The notes below the pieces were generated by a model. That model was not told where the DNA came from. It did no database searches and saw nothing but the letters and a program-made list of their open reading frames with translations. From the NCBI GenBank assembly GCA_035772405.1, contig JAYKKM010000471.1, forward strand, positions 1,566,501 to 1,630,500: a stretch of DNA of 64,000 nt, in the 5' to 3' direction. The position numbers were made by a program, and so were the translations under genes. The stretch comes from Chrysogorgia sp. JL179-B06. Its lineage: Eukaryota > Cnidaria > Anthozoa > Scleralcyonacea > Chrysogorgiidae. This document shows, one piece after another, positions 32,971 through 43,587 of this stretch. Each line of letters opens with the position of its first letter. Position 1 is the first letter of the stretch.

Positions 32971-33440
32971 TGTGCCCCTAACCTCAAAATGTTTTATTGT
33001 CTTATTTGGAAGAACTTTTAAAATGATAAAGTAACTTCTTTTGTCACTTCTTCGCTTTCTTTTTGAGATATATCAGTTTGTTTTATATGCAAATATCTGG
33101 AATTTCGTCACACATGCATAATGAGTTATCCGAGAATGTTATATATCTTTGCGTTCATGAAATAAAAAAAACACTAAAGTGTGAATAACACGTGTGTGCG
33201 TTTCTCCCACAACACCAAACTTCTTGATTTTAAAGGATTTCGTTCGAGAATGAAAGAGATATACACATTTCTCCAATAAGTCATTATGCATGTGTGACGA
33301 AATTCCAGACATTTGCATATCAAACAAACTGATTTATCTAAAAAAGAAAGCAAAGAAACGAAAATCTCAATAGAAGTTACTTTATCATTTTAAAAGTTCT
33401 TCCAAACAAGACAATAAAACATTTTGAGGTTATGGGCACA
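32971..33440. mobile_element. TTAA-target foldback MITE
   Basis: Ends TGTGCCCCTAACCTCAAAAT and (complement) TGTGCCCATAACCTCAAAAT. TTAA at 32967-32970 and a decayed ATAA at 33441-33444, which also serves as the left target of the next element. Carries the motif TTATTTGGAAGAACTTTTAA. Confidence 0.75.
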
Positions 33441-34010
33441 ATAAAGTACTTATAACCCCAAATACGATATGCCTGATATAGATTCTACATGAAGTCAATA
33501 TTTGAATGCCAAAATGTTTGATGAGCTTTGCATTTATGTTCTATATAAAGGTTTGTTTATTCGAAATGCTAATAAATGTGATGTCAAATCAGTCATCATT
33601 TCCGATACAATATTCTGCTGCTAGAGAAATTTGACCTAATTCAAACGTTGATTATATACTTGAACGCTATACAGTTGACTCTCTCGTAAGCGACCACCTC
33701 GGGACGGAAGTAAGTGGTCGCTTACGAGAGATGGTCGCTACGAGAATATTCACCACAAGTGGCCCAAACCTATTGTAATTCAGTTTTATACCGGAAGTGA
33801 TAACATTCACATATTTCACCAAACTGTATCTTAAGAACTATTTTAATCTGATACAACGCATTCATACAATTACACACGTCTTTATAAACAGTAATTAATT
33901 TTACAAAACTCTTTCTAAGGTTAAAACAAAAACTAATGCTTAATCTAAACAAAGCCGTTTTTAGTTTGAACAAAACTGTTTTTTAATTCAAATAAAATTG
34001 TTATAATCTA

Positions 34011-34211
34011 CAATCCTGGCCAAAAGTCTTGGGACACTACGATATCTTTATACAAATGTTGTCGATTTTCTCTCTCGGACCCCTCTCCCCGTTCAATGTT
34101 GAAAGTGGGGATTCCAATATGTAATTTAACCTTTATGTCCGCGTGCAAAGTAGGGCGTGTCCCTAATCCCAAAAATTGTAGAGGTGGCCCAAGGACTTTT
34201 GGCCAGGATTG
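34011..34211. mobile_element. Tc1-like MITE
   Basis: 201 bp; ends CAATCCTGGCCAAAAGTCTT and its complement, flanked by TA. The terminal sequence (CTGGCCAAAAGT.TTGGGAC) is characteristic of Tc1-like elements. Nested in the pogo-like element. Confidence 0.8.
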
Positions 34212-34487
34212 TAGAACCGTTTTTAATCTGAACAAAACTGTTTTTTTATGCAAACAGCACTGCATTCTTTCGTTCATGTTCGCTTATTGCAACTTAGTAG
34301 TTAAATAGCTAGTGATGCTGGATTGCTTCGTGAACAAGCATATGCGATGATAGCAGAAATTATAGCAACTATAGCGGAAATTGCAAAATTATATCAAATA
34401 TTAAAATAAAATACAAACTAATAAAGCCAAGATTGTTGCCGTCTGGTCTGTCATAAGTCTGTCATCCATCTCCTGGATGGTCGCTTA

Positions 34488-35577
34488 AGCCCGGTTCACA
34501 TATAGTTGTAATTGTTGTAATTCCGTCGACGATTGTCGCCGATCAAGTCTTACAACAATTACAACAATCGTGTTCCCATATAGTTGTAATTGTTGTAATT
34601 CAGTCGGCGATTTTCCACTAGTACTCACGGCCTCTCGGTTTAATGATCGCCGATTTGCATGCGCAGGCATGCGGGCGCGAAGTGACAACTCTCTTGCTTG
34701 CCTTTAGCTCGAGCTCATTGTTCTAAATTTCTGGTATGTTATGTACGTCAATCGGATTGTACATCCATTTTTTGAACATCCATTTTTTGAACATCCACGT
34801 TTGTAGCCTCTGCTATACGGCTCCATGAATTTGACTTTTTGTTTTTGTCGCGAAAATCAACAGAAGAGTGAAGACCTTTGGTAAATGGCTGGGTACTGGC
34901 TAGCCTGCGTGCAGACGCTTGTATACCGGAAATACAAGCGTGTGCACACAGGCTAGGTACTCGCGAATTACATTAAACTTCTCGTCTGATAAACTTCTCA
35001 TTTGATTCATTATTATAAAAAATATTTCCCCCTAAAACAGTGCTAGAATAGTCATAACACCTTGTTTAAACACGTGAAGCGCAATACCTTGTAAGTTTGC
35101 AACCGTGCTGCTGTTGTGGTCTAGTGGTTACCACACATGTCTATGAGCTGGGAGACATAGGTTCAAATCCTGGGTCGGACCACCACTCAGGGTCTTAAAA
35201 ATAATTGAGGAGAAAGTGCTGCCTTTGCAATAATATCAGCAAATGGTGCCAGACTTTCGAGTCTTCTCGGATGACGACCGTAAATCGTAGGCCCTCGGAA
35301 CCCGGTATTCCGTTCACCAAACAGATAAAATCTAATAAACTCTTGATGCTGATTGGTTATTAATATCACGTGTTACTTTTCTGTCGCCGACAGTCGGCGA
35401 CAAGTGTTCTCATTAAAAGTTGATGCATCGGCGACTGTTGTAATTGTTGTAGATTCTACAACAGTCGGCGATCAATCGCCGATAGAATTTCGCGTTCCCA
35501 ACTTAATGGAAGTTGTAATTGATCGGCGACAATCGCCGACGGTATTACAACAATTACAACTATATGTGAACCAGGCT
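34488..35577. mobile_element. Harbinger-like foldback element
   Basis: Ends AGCCCGGTTCACATATAGTT and (complement) AGCCTGGTTCACATATAGTT. The arms repeat TTGTAATTGTTGTAATTC and CGGCGA(C/T) motifs several times. TTA flanks both sides (34485-34487, 35578-35580). The empty site TGGTCGCTTACGAGAG occurs at 33715-33730, which supports a 3-bp TWA duplication. 1,090 bp, no transposase. Confidence 0.8.
35112..35310 (+). mobile_element. tRNA-derived SINE, second family
   Basis: GTTGTGGTCTAGTGGTTACC (A-box region) and GGTTCAAATCC (perfect B-box) at 35112-35184 form a tRNA-like head with an enlarged anticodon loop. It is followed by GAGGAGAAAGTGCTGCCTTT and TCGAGTCTTCTCGGATGACG, a body that looks like a conserved SINE domain. 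It is the innermost layer of the 33.4-35.9 kb nest. Confidence 0.7.
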
Positions 35578-35934
35578 TTACGAGAGTAAAAAACAATTAG
35601 AAAAGCCAAAAGGGAATCCCAAAAAGTGTTCGCGGTCGCTCACGAGAGATGCTAAATCATTCAAAGAGAGACAACTGTACTAAAAGATTTTATCAACTTT
35701 TTCACTAAAATCCTCAACCAGCGGAAAGCAGAAAAGAAAGCCAAATTCCCGATTTGACATCACATCATTAGCATTTCAAAAAACAAATCTTTACAGAACA
35801 AACACAAAGCTCAAATCATTTTTGGCATTTAACTATTCACTTCATGTAGAATCTATATATCATGAGTAATATCGTATTTGGGGTTATAGGCACTTGAACT
35901 TAACTGCATACGGTATCAGTGGCGAAGCTGGCCA

Positions 35935-36051
35935 TAGCAACTGGTCATGCTATGCTAATTTATAAACATCTGCATATTTTGAAAACAATATATTTCTAAA
36001 TATCTGAATATGTAAATCGTTTCAAAATTTGCATAGCATGACCAGTTGCTA
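35935..36051. mobile_element. Short foldback MITE
   Basis: Left TAGCAACTGGTCATGCTATG and right CATAGCATGACCAGTTGCTA are perfect inverses. A diverged relative is near 10490-10612 (CATCTGCATATTTTGAAAAC shared). Confidence 0.8.
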
Positions 36052-36266
36052 GGTGAAAACTAAAAGGGATGACTCAAAAGGACCTTCACATTTTTTAGAA
36101 CTACTAATCCTAACCCTAATCTCAATTCTAATCGTAACCATAACCCTAACCTTGATCCTAACCTTAAACCTAGCCCTAACCGTAGCTATCCATAACCTAA
36201 CGAAAAATAAAGAAACAGGAAAAAAACAGAAAGGTCCTTTTGAGTCATCCCTTTTAGCCTTCCCCC
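36052..36266 (-). mobile_element. hAT-like MITE with telomere-like interior, copy 2
   Basis: Ends GGTGAAAACTAAAAGGGATG and (complement) GGGGGAAGGCTAAAAGGGAT, flanked by a perfect 8-bp duplication AGTTGCTA (36044-36051, 36267-36274), the hAT hallmark. The target copy is the very end of the preceding MITE. The interior reads CTAACCCTAA and CCTAACCTTGATCCTAACC repeats: the reverse complement of copy 1. Confidence 0.88.
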
Positions 36267-36477
36267 AGTTGCTACTGCATGGTATTGAGTTTTTAGCTAC
36301 CATTTCAAGTTTTTTACACTGCCTTACAAAGGCTGCATGTTCAGAATACCAAAGTTTTGTTAACTGCCAACATTTGTTTGACGAGTACCACCAGGCGGGA
36401 ACTAAAAACTTAAAAATAAAGATTAAGCCCAGCAAATGACTTTTAGACAAGAAATGAGAAATTTGAAATTTATTACC

Positions 36478-36509
36478 TAACGTTTCGTTGCGACATGCAA
36501 CATCTTCAG
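36478..36509 (-). ncRNA. Hammerhead-ribozyme-like motif, left arm
   Basis: The minus strand reads CTGAAGA, an intervening hairpin GTTGC/GCAAC, then GAAACGTTAG. This fits the CUGANGA - stem II - GAAA core of hammerhead ribozymes. Stems I and III cannot be closed convincingly by eye, so self-cleavage is unproven. Confidence 0.35.
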
Positions 36510-36728
36510 AGCGATTTAAATTATTTGATACAAGTAAGTATACATTTATACCCTGACCTAAGTTTCATTAACTTGGCGAACATTTGAATTTAATCTCTTG
36601 ACTAATCGTTATCATATATATTTGACCGTTGTAATCGTTTTTTTAAATTTTGACCGTTTTGTAACCTAATCCTGAATGAACTGTGTATAAATGTATACTT
36701 ATACTTGTGTCAAATAATTTAAATCGCT

Positions 36729-36762
36729 CTGAAGATGTTGCATGTCGCAACGAAACGTTAGC
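36729..36762 (+). ncRNA. Hammerhead-ribozyme-like motif, right arm
   Basis: Plus-strand mirror of 36478-36509 with the same core (CTGAAGA, hairpin GTTGC/GCAAC, GAAACGTTAG). Confidence 0.35.
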
Positions 36763-36938
36763 TAATAAATTTCAAATTGCTGTCATGTCTTGTCTAAAAG
36801 TCATTTGCTGGGCTCTTTATTTTTAATTCCCGCCTGGTGTTTCGATTGCCACAATTTTGAAAAGAAGTACGAGATTTGTTTTATAACGATTTAATAAAAT
36901 AGTTTTTAAACGTTTAAGCTTGGTGTGAATGGGGTATT

Positions 36939-37256
36939 AAAGAAATACCTAATGGTTTCCGTGTTCATGGATACTGTGATCCAAACACGCGGGAAGTTGC
37001 GAGACTGGAGAAAAGTTGCGAGCCGCTAGGCGAGTGTTTTTTAGCTTTTCGAAAGTAGACCAACTTCCCAAGTGTTTGGATAACAGTATCCAAACACGGA
37101 AAACCATAGGTATTTCTTTTATAAAATAATACAAGAGAACGAGCAGCAAAAGTTAAGGAAATGTTTGGCGGGAAATTTCCGTGTTTGGATGGCCTGATCC
37201 AAACACGGGTATTGACCAATCAGAGCCTGCGTAACATACATGTTATTTTATAAAAT
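36939..37256. mobile_element. MITE family Y, short copy
   Basis: AAGAAATACCTAATGG, CCAAACACGCGGGA, GAGCCGCTAGGCGAGTG, then CCGTGTTTGGATGGCCTGAT, and end GTTATTTTATAAAA. The left half (36939-37128) is a foldback closed by CCATAGGTATTTCTTTTATA. Confidence 0.6.
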
Positions 37257-38221
37257 GGTTTCGTATACAATATTTAGAAATGCCTTACCAAACAGATTGG
37301 CTCAAATATGGTCAATTCTCTAACGTTTTCTGTCAAAGAGTATAATTGGTAAAAATTAGAGATGGAAACACAAAGCGACAACTCACGAGAAAGTGTCATT
37401 CTCAAACTGCAGGAATGATTGAATATAATTTATATTAAAGTATACCTAACCCCTACAATGATATTTGTTTTCTTTTGAAATTGCACCTAGCTAGAATGGT
37501 GCGAATGTCGTTGACGGTTTATGATAAATGTTATGTCTGAAGAAGGCTAAACGGCTATACGCAATGAGTTCAGTCTCAGTTCTGAGTTATTAATATGTTA
37601 ACGTTTTATGTACAGATGCCCCTTTGTAATCTTACACATTTTAGAAATGGCTCGATGCCCTGTTTTCGCAAAAATTCTTCTCAGATATCGCCGAAAATGC
37701 ACTTCCGGGTCTTGTGAAATTAAAATTTTCTGGGAAAACATGCCCAGACCCCTAAAGGAGCTCCCTCCCCCTAAAGGAGCGCCCAGACCCCCTAAAGGAG
37801 CGCTCTCCCCCCCTTTCAAACAACCCTGGATCCACCACTAGCTATGACGACAATATAGTTTAAACCATGTTCCTTAGTTTGGATATCTACGTGGAATGTT
37901 TCAAATGATCTTGGAGGATACTTTTGAAGATATACCTGACATTAAAACTTGTCACAATGCTGTCTGTCGTCATAGGCGTCATCACATACCTTATTTACAT
38001 ATTAGAGAAAGCTCAATACCGTTCTTCATCACTTCTCGTGCCCTTTCCAACAAAACAAATATCGTTTTAGTGGTTAGGTGCATATTATTCAAACCTTTAG
38101 GTGATGTCGTCAGCAGTCTGTTTTCATCAGTAGAATGCCAACTGAATCCAGAGATTGTAAAATCAACAGCTAAAAAACAACGGAGAAATGAGAGGACGTT
38201 ATGGGTGTTCGAAATTCTATG
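37257..38221. other. No convincing gene; small minisatellite
   Basis: A decayed motif CTGAAGAAGGCTAAACGGCT at 37538-37557 resembles the other CTGAAGA motifs. Three imperfect copies of CCCAGACCCCCTAAAGGAGC lie at 37741-37803. An open stretch of 122 codons at 37896-38264 (starts ATG, contains EDTFEDIPDIKTCHNAVCRH) has no recognisable domain and runs into a foldback repeat, so it is more likely chance. Confidence 0.4.
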
Positions 38222-38338
38222 TATGAAATTCTATGGCAAATATGTTAATTATAAACTTCCTTAGCAACGGATATAAGGTCTGCAAATCTAAATACGTTGC
38301 TAAGGAAGCTTATAATTAACAAATTTGCCATAGAATTT
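38222..38338. mobile_element. Short foldback MITE
   Basis: GAAATTCTATGGCAAATATG pairs with AAATTTGCCATAGAATTTC, and TAAACTTCCTTAGCAACG pairs with CGTTGCTAAGGAAGCTTA. 117 bp, non-coding. Confidence 0.7.
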
Positions 38339-38501
38339 CACAGATTTAAGAATGCATCAAGATAGTCGGAGGTGTCGATGTCATCATGAACTCACCGAAA
38401 ACTGAAAATTCCTATAATCTTCAAAGGTTTTTAAGTAAAATATATTTTTCACTTGCGATTAGAATCTGGACTGTTATCTTCAAAAACGTTATACGTATAT
38501 A

Positions 38502-38561
38502 TATATATATATATATATATATTCATCTCGTCTTACTCTGACGAAGAGCTCGAAACGTCAG
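38502..38561 (+). ncRNA. (AT)n followed by a hammerhead-like motif
   Basis: An (AT)n tract (about 38499-38522) is followed by CTGACGA (38538), AGAGCTC, then GAAACGTCAG. It fits the hammerhead core pattern but stem II is too short, and CTGACG and CGTCAG can also pair with each other as a simple hairpin. A decayed relative, also beside an (AT)n tract, is at 52575-52612. Confidence 0.3.
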
Positions 38562-38860
38562 TATTTCGTCACCAAAAATCTTGGCAGTTTAGCACCTTTT
38601 CACTTTGCTAACTTAATTACAATTCGTTTAATTATAATTCGTAGTCTGGGTGGTGGCCATCTTGAAACCTACCTCCAGTCAGTGCGGGTTTCATTTCAAT
38701 TCTGACGTCATTGAGTACAAGAAACAAAAGCCGTCAAAAATGACGTCAAAATTGAAAAGAAAACCGCCGCTGCACATCAACTATGAGCAGAATAATATTT
38801 TGGTTGTGTGAAGTTCATCGTCCTGGTTGTTGTAGTCTTGAGAAAGACTGTTGTTGGTGA

Positions 38861-38895
38861 CTGACGTTTCGACGGCCTCATGCGGTCATCTTCAG
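38861..38895 (-). ncRNA. Hammerhead-like motif, minus strand
   Basis: The minus strand reads CTGAAGA, hairpin GACCGC/GCCGTC (one mismatch), then GAAACGTCAG: the same architecture as 36478-36509 with compensating stem bases. Such motifs occur in terminal repeats of Penelope-like retroelements; here no RT is adjacent. Confidence 0.35.
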
Positions 38896-38983
38896 AGTCA
38901 AGTAAAGCGTATTTGTCAGGGTTTGCCTATATATACGTCTGGTTCATTACGTCATCGTTTGTTTGTGTCATAATTAGTGTGAG

Positions 38984-39273
38984 CGTAGTTAGTAGAGGGG
39001 ATGGTTTGGAAGCTCCATTTTCTTTCAAGATGACGCAATGGTCATGTTATTGTATTGGAGAAAGTGTTTGTCATTGATTGGAGAAAGGAAATTCTACGGA
39101 CACGTGACGGCGGGACTGACAACACGTGACGATGAAGGAATTAAATACGAACGTTGTTATTGGATGACTGCTTCATTATACAGAAAATACAATACGTTCA
39201 GTGACCGTGAAAGTGAACAACATAGAACAATGACTTTTGCGGACCTTCCAAACCATCCCTTCTACTAACTATG
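38984..39273. mobile_element. MITE family X, third copy
   Basis: Ends GTAGTTAGTAGAGGGGATGG and (complement) CATAGTTAGTAGAAGGGATG; inner GTTATTGGATGACTGCTTCA matches the other copies. Flanks AGTGTGAG and ATGTGAG suggest an 8-bp duplication with a change. It splits a repeat related to 26603-26933. Confidence 0.6.
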
Positions 39274-39339
39274 ATGTGAGTGGGTGTCGCGTCATGCGTG
39301 GGCCAATATTGTTTGGGCTCGTTTTTTGAAATTTCCTGT

Positions 39340-39474
39340 GTAACCAGGCCTTATTCAAATGAAAGCCAGTATTAGCTAAAAGCCCAGGGGAGCTATATAA
39401 TCGTTAGAATTTTGTCACTTAACCATGTAAATAACAACTAACCCTGGCTGTCATTTTGAATAAGGCCTGGTTAC
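39340..39474. mobile_element. Short foldback MITE
   Basis: GTAACCAGGCCTTATTCAAA pairs with TTTGAATAAGGCCTGGTTAC, with GCCAG/CTGGC inside. 135 bp. Confidence 0.7.
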
Positions 39475-39968
39475 TTAGGCAAACTCAAAACGCGAGCTCA
39501 AAATATTATTTTGCTAACTCTGAGCTGTCGAGCAAACTCTAAAATGGTGGCGTCCAGAAGTATAAAATACGAGCATGAAAACGTTATTTCTAGAGTTCGT
39601 ACAAGGCTTAGAGCAGATACCGTAAAACTACTAACATTTCTAAACATTATATTTAACGGTTTTTTATGTAAAAGTAATTTATTTTTTGTATATAATTTTT
39701 CGTTCCCCTTAACAGCACATTTTGAACTCTATACGTGCCTTATAAAACTAGATATAAGATTTAGCAAAGTTGTCAAATTGAACGTTCACCTCCAGTGTGT
39801 CGTTCCAATGCTGTTGTTTCTGCTTCGTTGCTTCCGTAAGCTAAAGTAAAAATAAAAATACTATCATGACAAGTAAAATATCAGGGCTTCCCTACGAAAA
39901 ATAAATTTACAGAATTTTCTTAAAATCTGTCAATTATTAAAACCTGAAGAAAAGTTTTAATACAATGC

Positions 39969-40148
39969 AGGGTCAGCGACCTCTTCCGGTAAATACGTAT
40001 ACCTAAAATGAACAGGTTTTGTGATTGGCTACATGGAACAATGGTTGTAACGGTGGTTCGGGTTGGTTTCTTTGTGGTTGATTCTATTGTTTTGTTTTAA
40101 TCAACCAATCACAAAACTTGATAGTATACGTAGGTGGCGACCCACCTC
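39969..40148. mobile_element. Foldback repeat
   Basis: GGGTCAGCGACCTC and GGTTTTGTGATTGG on the left pair with AACCAATCACAAAACTTGAT and GGTGGCGACCCACCTC on the right. About 180 bp, non-coding. Confidence 0.5.
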
Positions 40149-40488
40149 TTTTTCGAACTAAGGTGGCTGGAAATAGAAATTCTAACCCGTGTGAGTTGAG
40201 AAAACCTTGTGAAATATCGAAAAACTCGCGTGACCATTCATGACCATTCGAAACGTCGTCTATGAAAATACGTAAGTACTCTTAACTATTTTTCGACATA
40301 TCGAAGTTCTCTTCTTTCTCTTTTTTCTCTTCTTAGTTCTCTTATTTCTCTTTTTCGTATTATATCCAGTTCTGTTGAGAACTTAGAAGCTTTCATATTT
40401 TTCTTAATATTAATTATTATGCATTTTTCATTTTGATTGGTTGTTATTAGCATAGATATAATTCACGATATCTGTAGCTTTGCATCAA

Positions 40489-41181
40489 CCTTAGCCAAGG
40501 CATATTTTAAGGATTTTGGAGTGGGGGGCCAAAACAACGATAAGGGCCCAATAATCCCGCGAGCCCGGTAGGGGGTACGAGGGAATGCTCCCCCGGAAAA
40601 TTTTTAAATCTAGAGTCTCTGAAATACCATTTCCTGCATTTTGGGTGGAGATTTTACATAATTCTGAATATTATAAAACGTCCTAGAAAATACACAAAAG
40701 AGTGAAAGACTACACACTTTTAACTTAGTACAGTGTGTACCGAATATTGCTTGAAATAAGTTACTAAAACAAGATTTGGAAAGTGTTTTAATGTATTATG
40801 TACTACGTTGACACACTTGTACTGAAGTGTCCAACTGTTATCTCAAGTTAATGTTGTAGTTGTAATATGCACTTGACGTTTCACATGCGCCCGCACTACA
40901 TTGGGCCATGCATTAACTGCATTACTTTGTGTAAATTAAAATAAAAGTAATTTTGTGTTCAAGGTCTTCAAACTTTGCATTGTTTCGTCAAAGAATCAAA
41001 TCATTCACACTGTGACCGACCCAATGTATTGCCTGACATGTCTGCTGTAACGATTTAAGTATGGTAATGTGTAGAAAAGGGCCCAGGGAGTCAATTTTGT
41101 GTGAGTGGGGGGCCAACAAGGGGGACTGGGGGACCAAATGGCCCCCTAGTATATATGTTAAAATATGCCTTGACCTTAGCT
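40489..41181. mobile_element. Foldback-ended element
   Basis: Terminal CCTTAGCCAAGGCATATTTT pairs with AAAATATGCCTTGACCTTAG; GGGGGGCCAA occurs near both ends. The 690-bp interior has no recognisable frame. Probably a non-autonomous DNA transposon. Confidence 0.5.
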
Positions 41182-41402
41182 TATCCGAGGATAACATCGC
41201 GATGGTAGAACAGGAAAACTCTTTCATGGGACTTTAGCATTATCGCGTATTTATCGAATGTTCAGTTTTATTTTCGTCCTGAAAAATACTTGTCACAGTA
41301 TCTGCCTCGTCGCCAGCCGCTCGCCTACAAATTACGAAAGCGGGCGCGCAGAAATTTGAGAGGAAGGCGCGCAACCCGATTTTTCTTTCTCCTTTCTAGA
41401 CT

Positions 41403-42144
41403 GTATGTATGTATGTATGTATCAACTTTATTTAATGAGGGTACAACACTTGACAGTAATTCAACTGATGAACTAGTGGCCCTCTAGAAATGTTACAAAG
41501 GTTAAATAAATATATAAGCTATAGGTAAAATAGGATACAATAGAGTAAATATTACAATAAGGTAGATATTACAATAACTATAGTATTAAAATCAGAATGA
41601 TAGATAATTAAATTAGACTTGACTAAAATGCTCCACGTTACTATAACGTGACTGGAAATGACTAAAAAGTACCTTTCTAAACAAAGGTAATGACTGTTCT
41701 TTCTTCAAGTTATTGGGCAATGAGTTCCAAAGTCTGGAAGACGACACAGCAAACGATCGTCCCCCTTCAGTTTCACGTTTGAAACGTAGGCAAACCAGAT
41801 TGAAGGAACCATAGCGACTACAACGGGTGTAAGTCTGCGTTACACTTTAAAAGATCATACATATAGGCGGGACAGTTTCCCTTTAAGCGCTTATGAATTA
41901 AAATACACCTATTTAACGCTACTTCATCATAAAATGGTAGCCAATCTAGTTTTTTAAAGAGTTCTACACTGTTCGCTCTTGTGTCAGCTCCTAATATAAC
42001 TCGGGCAGCACGTTTTTGCAACTTAAAAACTCTCATTTTGTTTTTCGCAGAACAATTCGACCAAACAGTTGATCCATATACCCAGTCCGTCATGGGAAAT
42101 GGCGCGCCATTTGCCAGGAGGGACTGGGTACAGTCTACCTGCAT
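41403..42144 (-). pseudogene. LINE ORF2 3' end, minus strand
   Basis: The minus strand encodes WVYGSTVWSNCSAKNKMRVF, KLQKRAARVILGADTRANSV and DWLPFYDEVALNRCILIHKR, the RT thumb to C-terminal region of LINEs. After a stop, another frame continues with RFKRETEGGRSFAVSSSRLW and NSLPNNLKKEQSL, so a frame shift has occurred. The 3' UTR ends in a (CATA)n tail at 41404-41423. Dead, 5'-truncated. Confidence 0.85.
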
Positions 42145-42264
42145 GCAGAATTACTCGGCTCGATCGAGCTGCAAAAGAAGAGCCTGCGGAGGAGGTAGTC
42201 ATTGTATAGCTTATTCTGTAGGTTGGATCAATATGTTCTTTACCGGCTTAGATTACACATTAAA

Positions 42265-42385
42265 TGCATGATAAAACAATTATTGATGAATTATGAATTC
42301 CTCGGCCTTCGGCAAATAACACAAACCTTGATAATTCTCGGTGACATTCTCAACCTCATCCAATAATTGTTAATTATTATACACT
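42265..42385. mobile_element. Foldback repeat
   Basis: AAACAATTATTGATGAATTA pairs with ATCCAATAATTGTTAATTAT across a CCTCGGCCTTCGGC centre. Same general design as 42878-42966. Confidence 0.5.
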
Positions 42386-42877
42386 CACACAGAATCCACC
42401 AATCAATTGTCTCTATTAGCATCACGTGGCAGCCCAATATTTTACGATGTAGGACAGCTACATATTGGGCAGTAACCTTTGCACTGTTTACGCGGGCTGT
42501 TCACGTGCAAAGCAACGTCACTCGCGTGCCTTTTATCTAAATCGAAATTTCATTGGTTGAAATACTTCTCGCGGAACGTGATGTGTTTTTCCGAGTTTTT
42601 TATTATTCTTTTTGACGACCAGCAACCTTTTGAGTCTTATGACTGTTTATTTATTGTTTATTTGTTTATTTGTTTATTAACTTTACAACCAAGCAAAAAT
42701 GCAAAATAATTAATACATGTACAACGGTTAAAAATAAAAAATAAAAAATGGAGCAGTTTTGAACATAAGTAAAGAACATAAGAACAGTCTTGACTGTCTG
42801 TTTACGTGCAAAGAATTAAACATCTTTGTGTTAAGATATTTTGTTCGATATAATAAAACACCTATTGGATTCATCTT

Positions 42878-42966
42878 CGCCCAATATTACAAAATATTTA
42901 AGTCTCGACCTTCGGCCTCGCCCAATATTGAATTCTCGACTTAAATATTTTGTAATATTGGGCTCA
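42878..42966. mobile_element. Foldback repeat
   Basis: GCCCAATATTACAAAATATT pairs perfectly with AATATTTTGTAATATTGGGC around GACCTTCGGCCTCGCC. Outer TTGGATTC and GGAATCCAA also pair. Confidence 0.7.
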
Positions 42967-43587
42967 GAGGAATCCAAAAAGTAATACTATCAGATATAAG
43001 CAGCTTAAAACCAACAATCTATACAGACATTACGTCTGTATAGGTGACAATATATTTATAGGTGACAATCTTTCGACAGAGAAGACTGAGAATAAATAAT
43101 TTCGGTACTACCAACCTTGAGATCCATACTGAATATCATAAAGCTGGACAACGTTGCTATCTTTTCTTAAGGAGGCAAGTAAACCAGACCTATATATAGC
43201 GCAATATAGTTACACAAGTCAAACAAGGAAGTAAACGATGACGTAGCGAATAAAAATTATATTTTAGTAAACTAGCCGGCAATTAGCCCGAGTACAGACT
43301 CTTATATATCATTATAAAATAACCAGAAGTAAATGAGCGACAACACGCTGTCTGATTGGTTACTGAGCTCAAAAACCGTGCATTATAACTCAATAAAGCA
43401 TAAGCTGACGTGATTCTTCGCGTAGATTTTGTCGTTTTTGACGGATTTTAAGTAGTTTAAATCACAACTGTAAGACGAAAAGGTTTCACTGTTTTGCATA
43501 CTGGGCCCTGAAATGTATATCTGAAATGAACAGTACTGTAGTGATTTATGTGATTAAAAACGTATTGACCAAGTGGGAGGTCTTTAC
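42967..43587. other. No gene seen
   Basis: A small palindrome TATACAGACATTACGTCTGT lies at 43019-43039. Otherwise unremarkable. Confidence 0.35.

Larger units (their letters stand above)
33672..35677. mobile_element. pogo/Tigger-like non-autonomous element
   Basis: Left end CAGTTGACTCTCTCGTAAGC and right end (complement) CAGTTGTCTCTCTTTG, flanked by TA (33670-33671, 35678-35679). Subterminal CTCTCGTAAGCGACCACC and CTCTCGTGAGCGACCGCG match. Such CAGTTGA and AAGCGACCAC termini are typical of Tc1/mariner elements of the pogo/Tigger type. It contains two younger insertions and no transposase. Confidence 0.7.
33445..35894. mobile_element. Outer TTAA-type element of a four-level nest
   Basis: Left AGTACTTATAACCCCAAATA and right (complement) AGTGCCTATAACCCCAAATA continue inward through ACGATAT and GATTCTACATGAAGT. 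Targets are decayed (ATAA and TGAA). The element is mostly filled by the pogo-like insertion 33672-35677. A solo end of the same family is at 24581-24634. Confidence 0.75.
36389..36838. mobile_element. Inverted-repeat element with paired hammerhead-like motifs
   Basis: Left arm (ACCAGGCGGGAACTAAAA to TAAGTATACATTTATA) and right arm (its complement, ending TTTAATTCCCGCCTGG) are about 170 bp each. Both arms carry CGCTCTGAAGATGTTGCATG then GTCGCAACGAAACGTTAG, facing opposite ways. Organisation recalls Penelope-like element terminal repeats, but no RT is present. Confidence 0.65.

Noticed and set aside
37896..38264. 122-codon open frame as a gene
   Set aside because: No recognisable domain, no clear promoter, and its 3' part overlaps a foldback MITE.
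41981..42271. 96-codon plus-strand frame
   Set aside because: Antisense shadow of the LINE RT remnant read on the minus strand.
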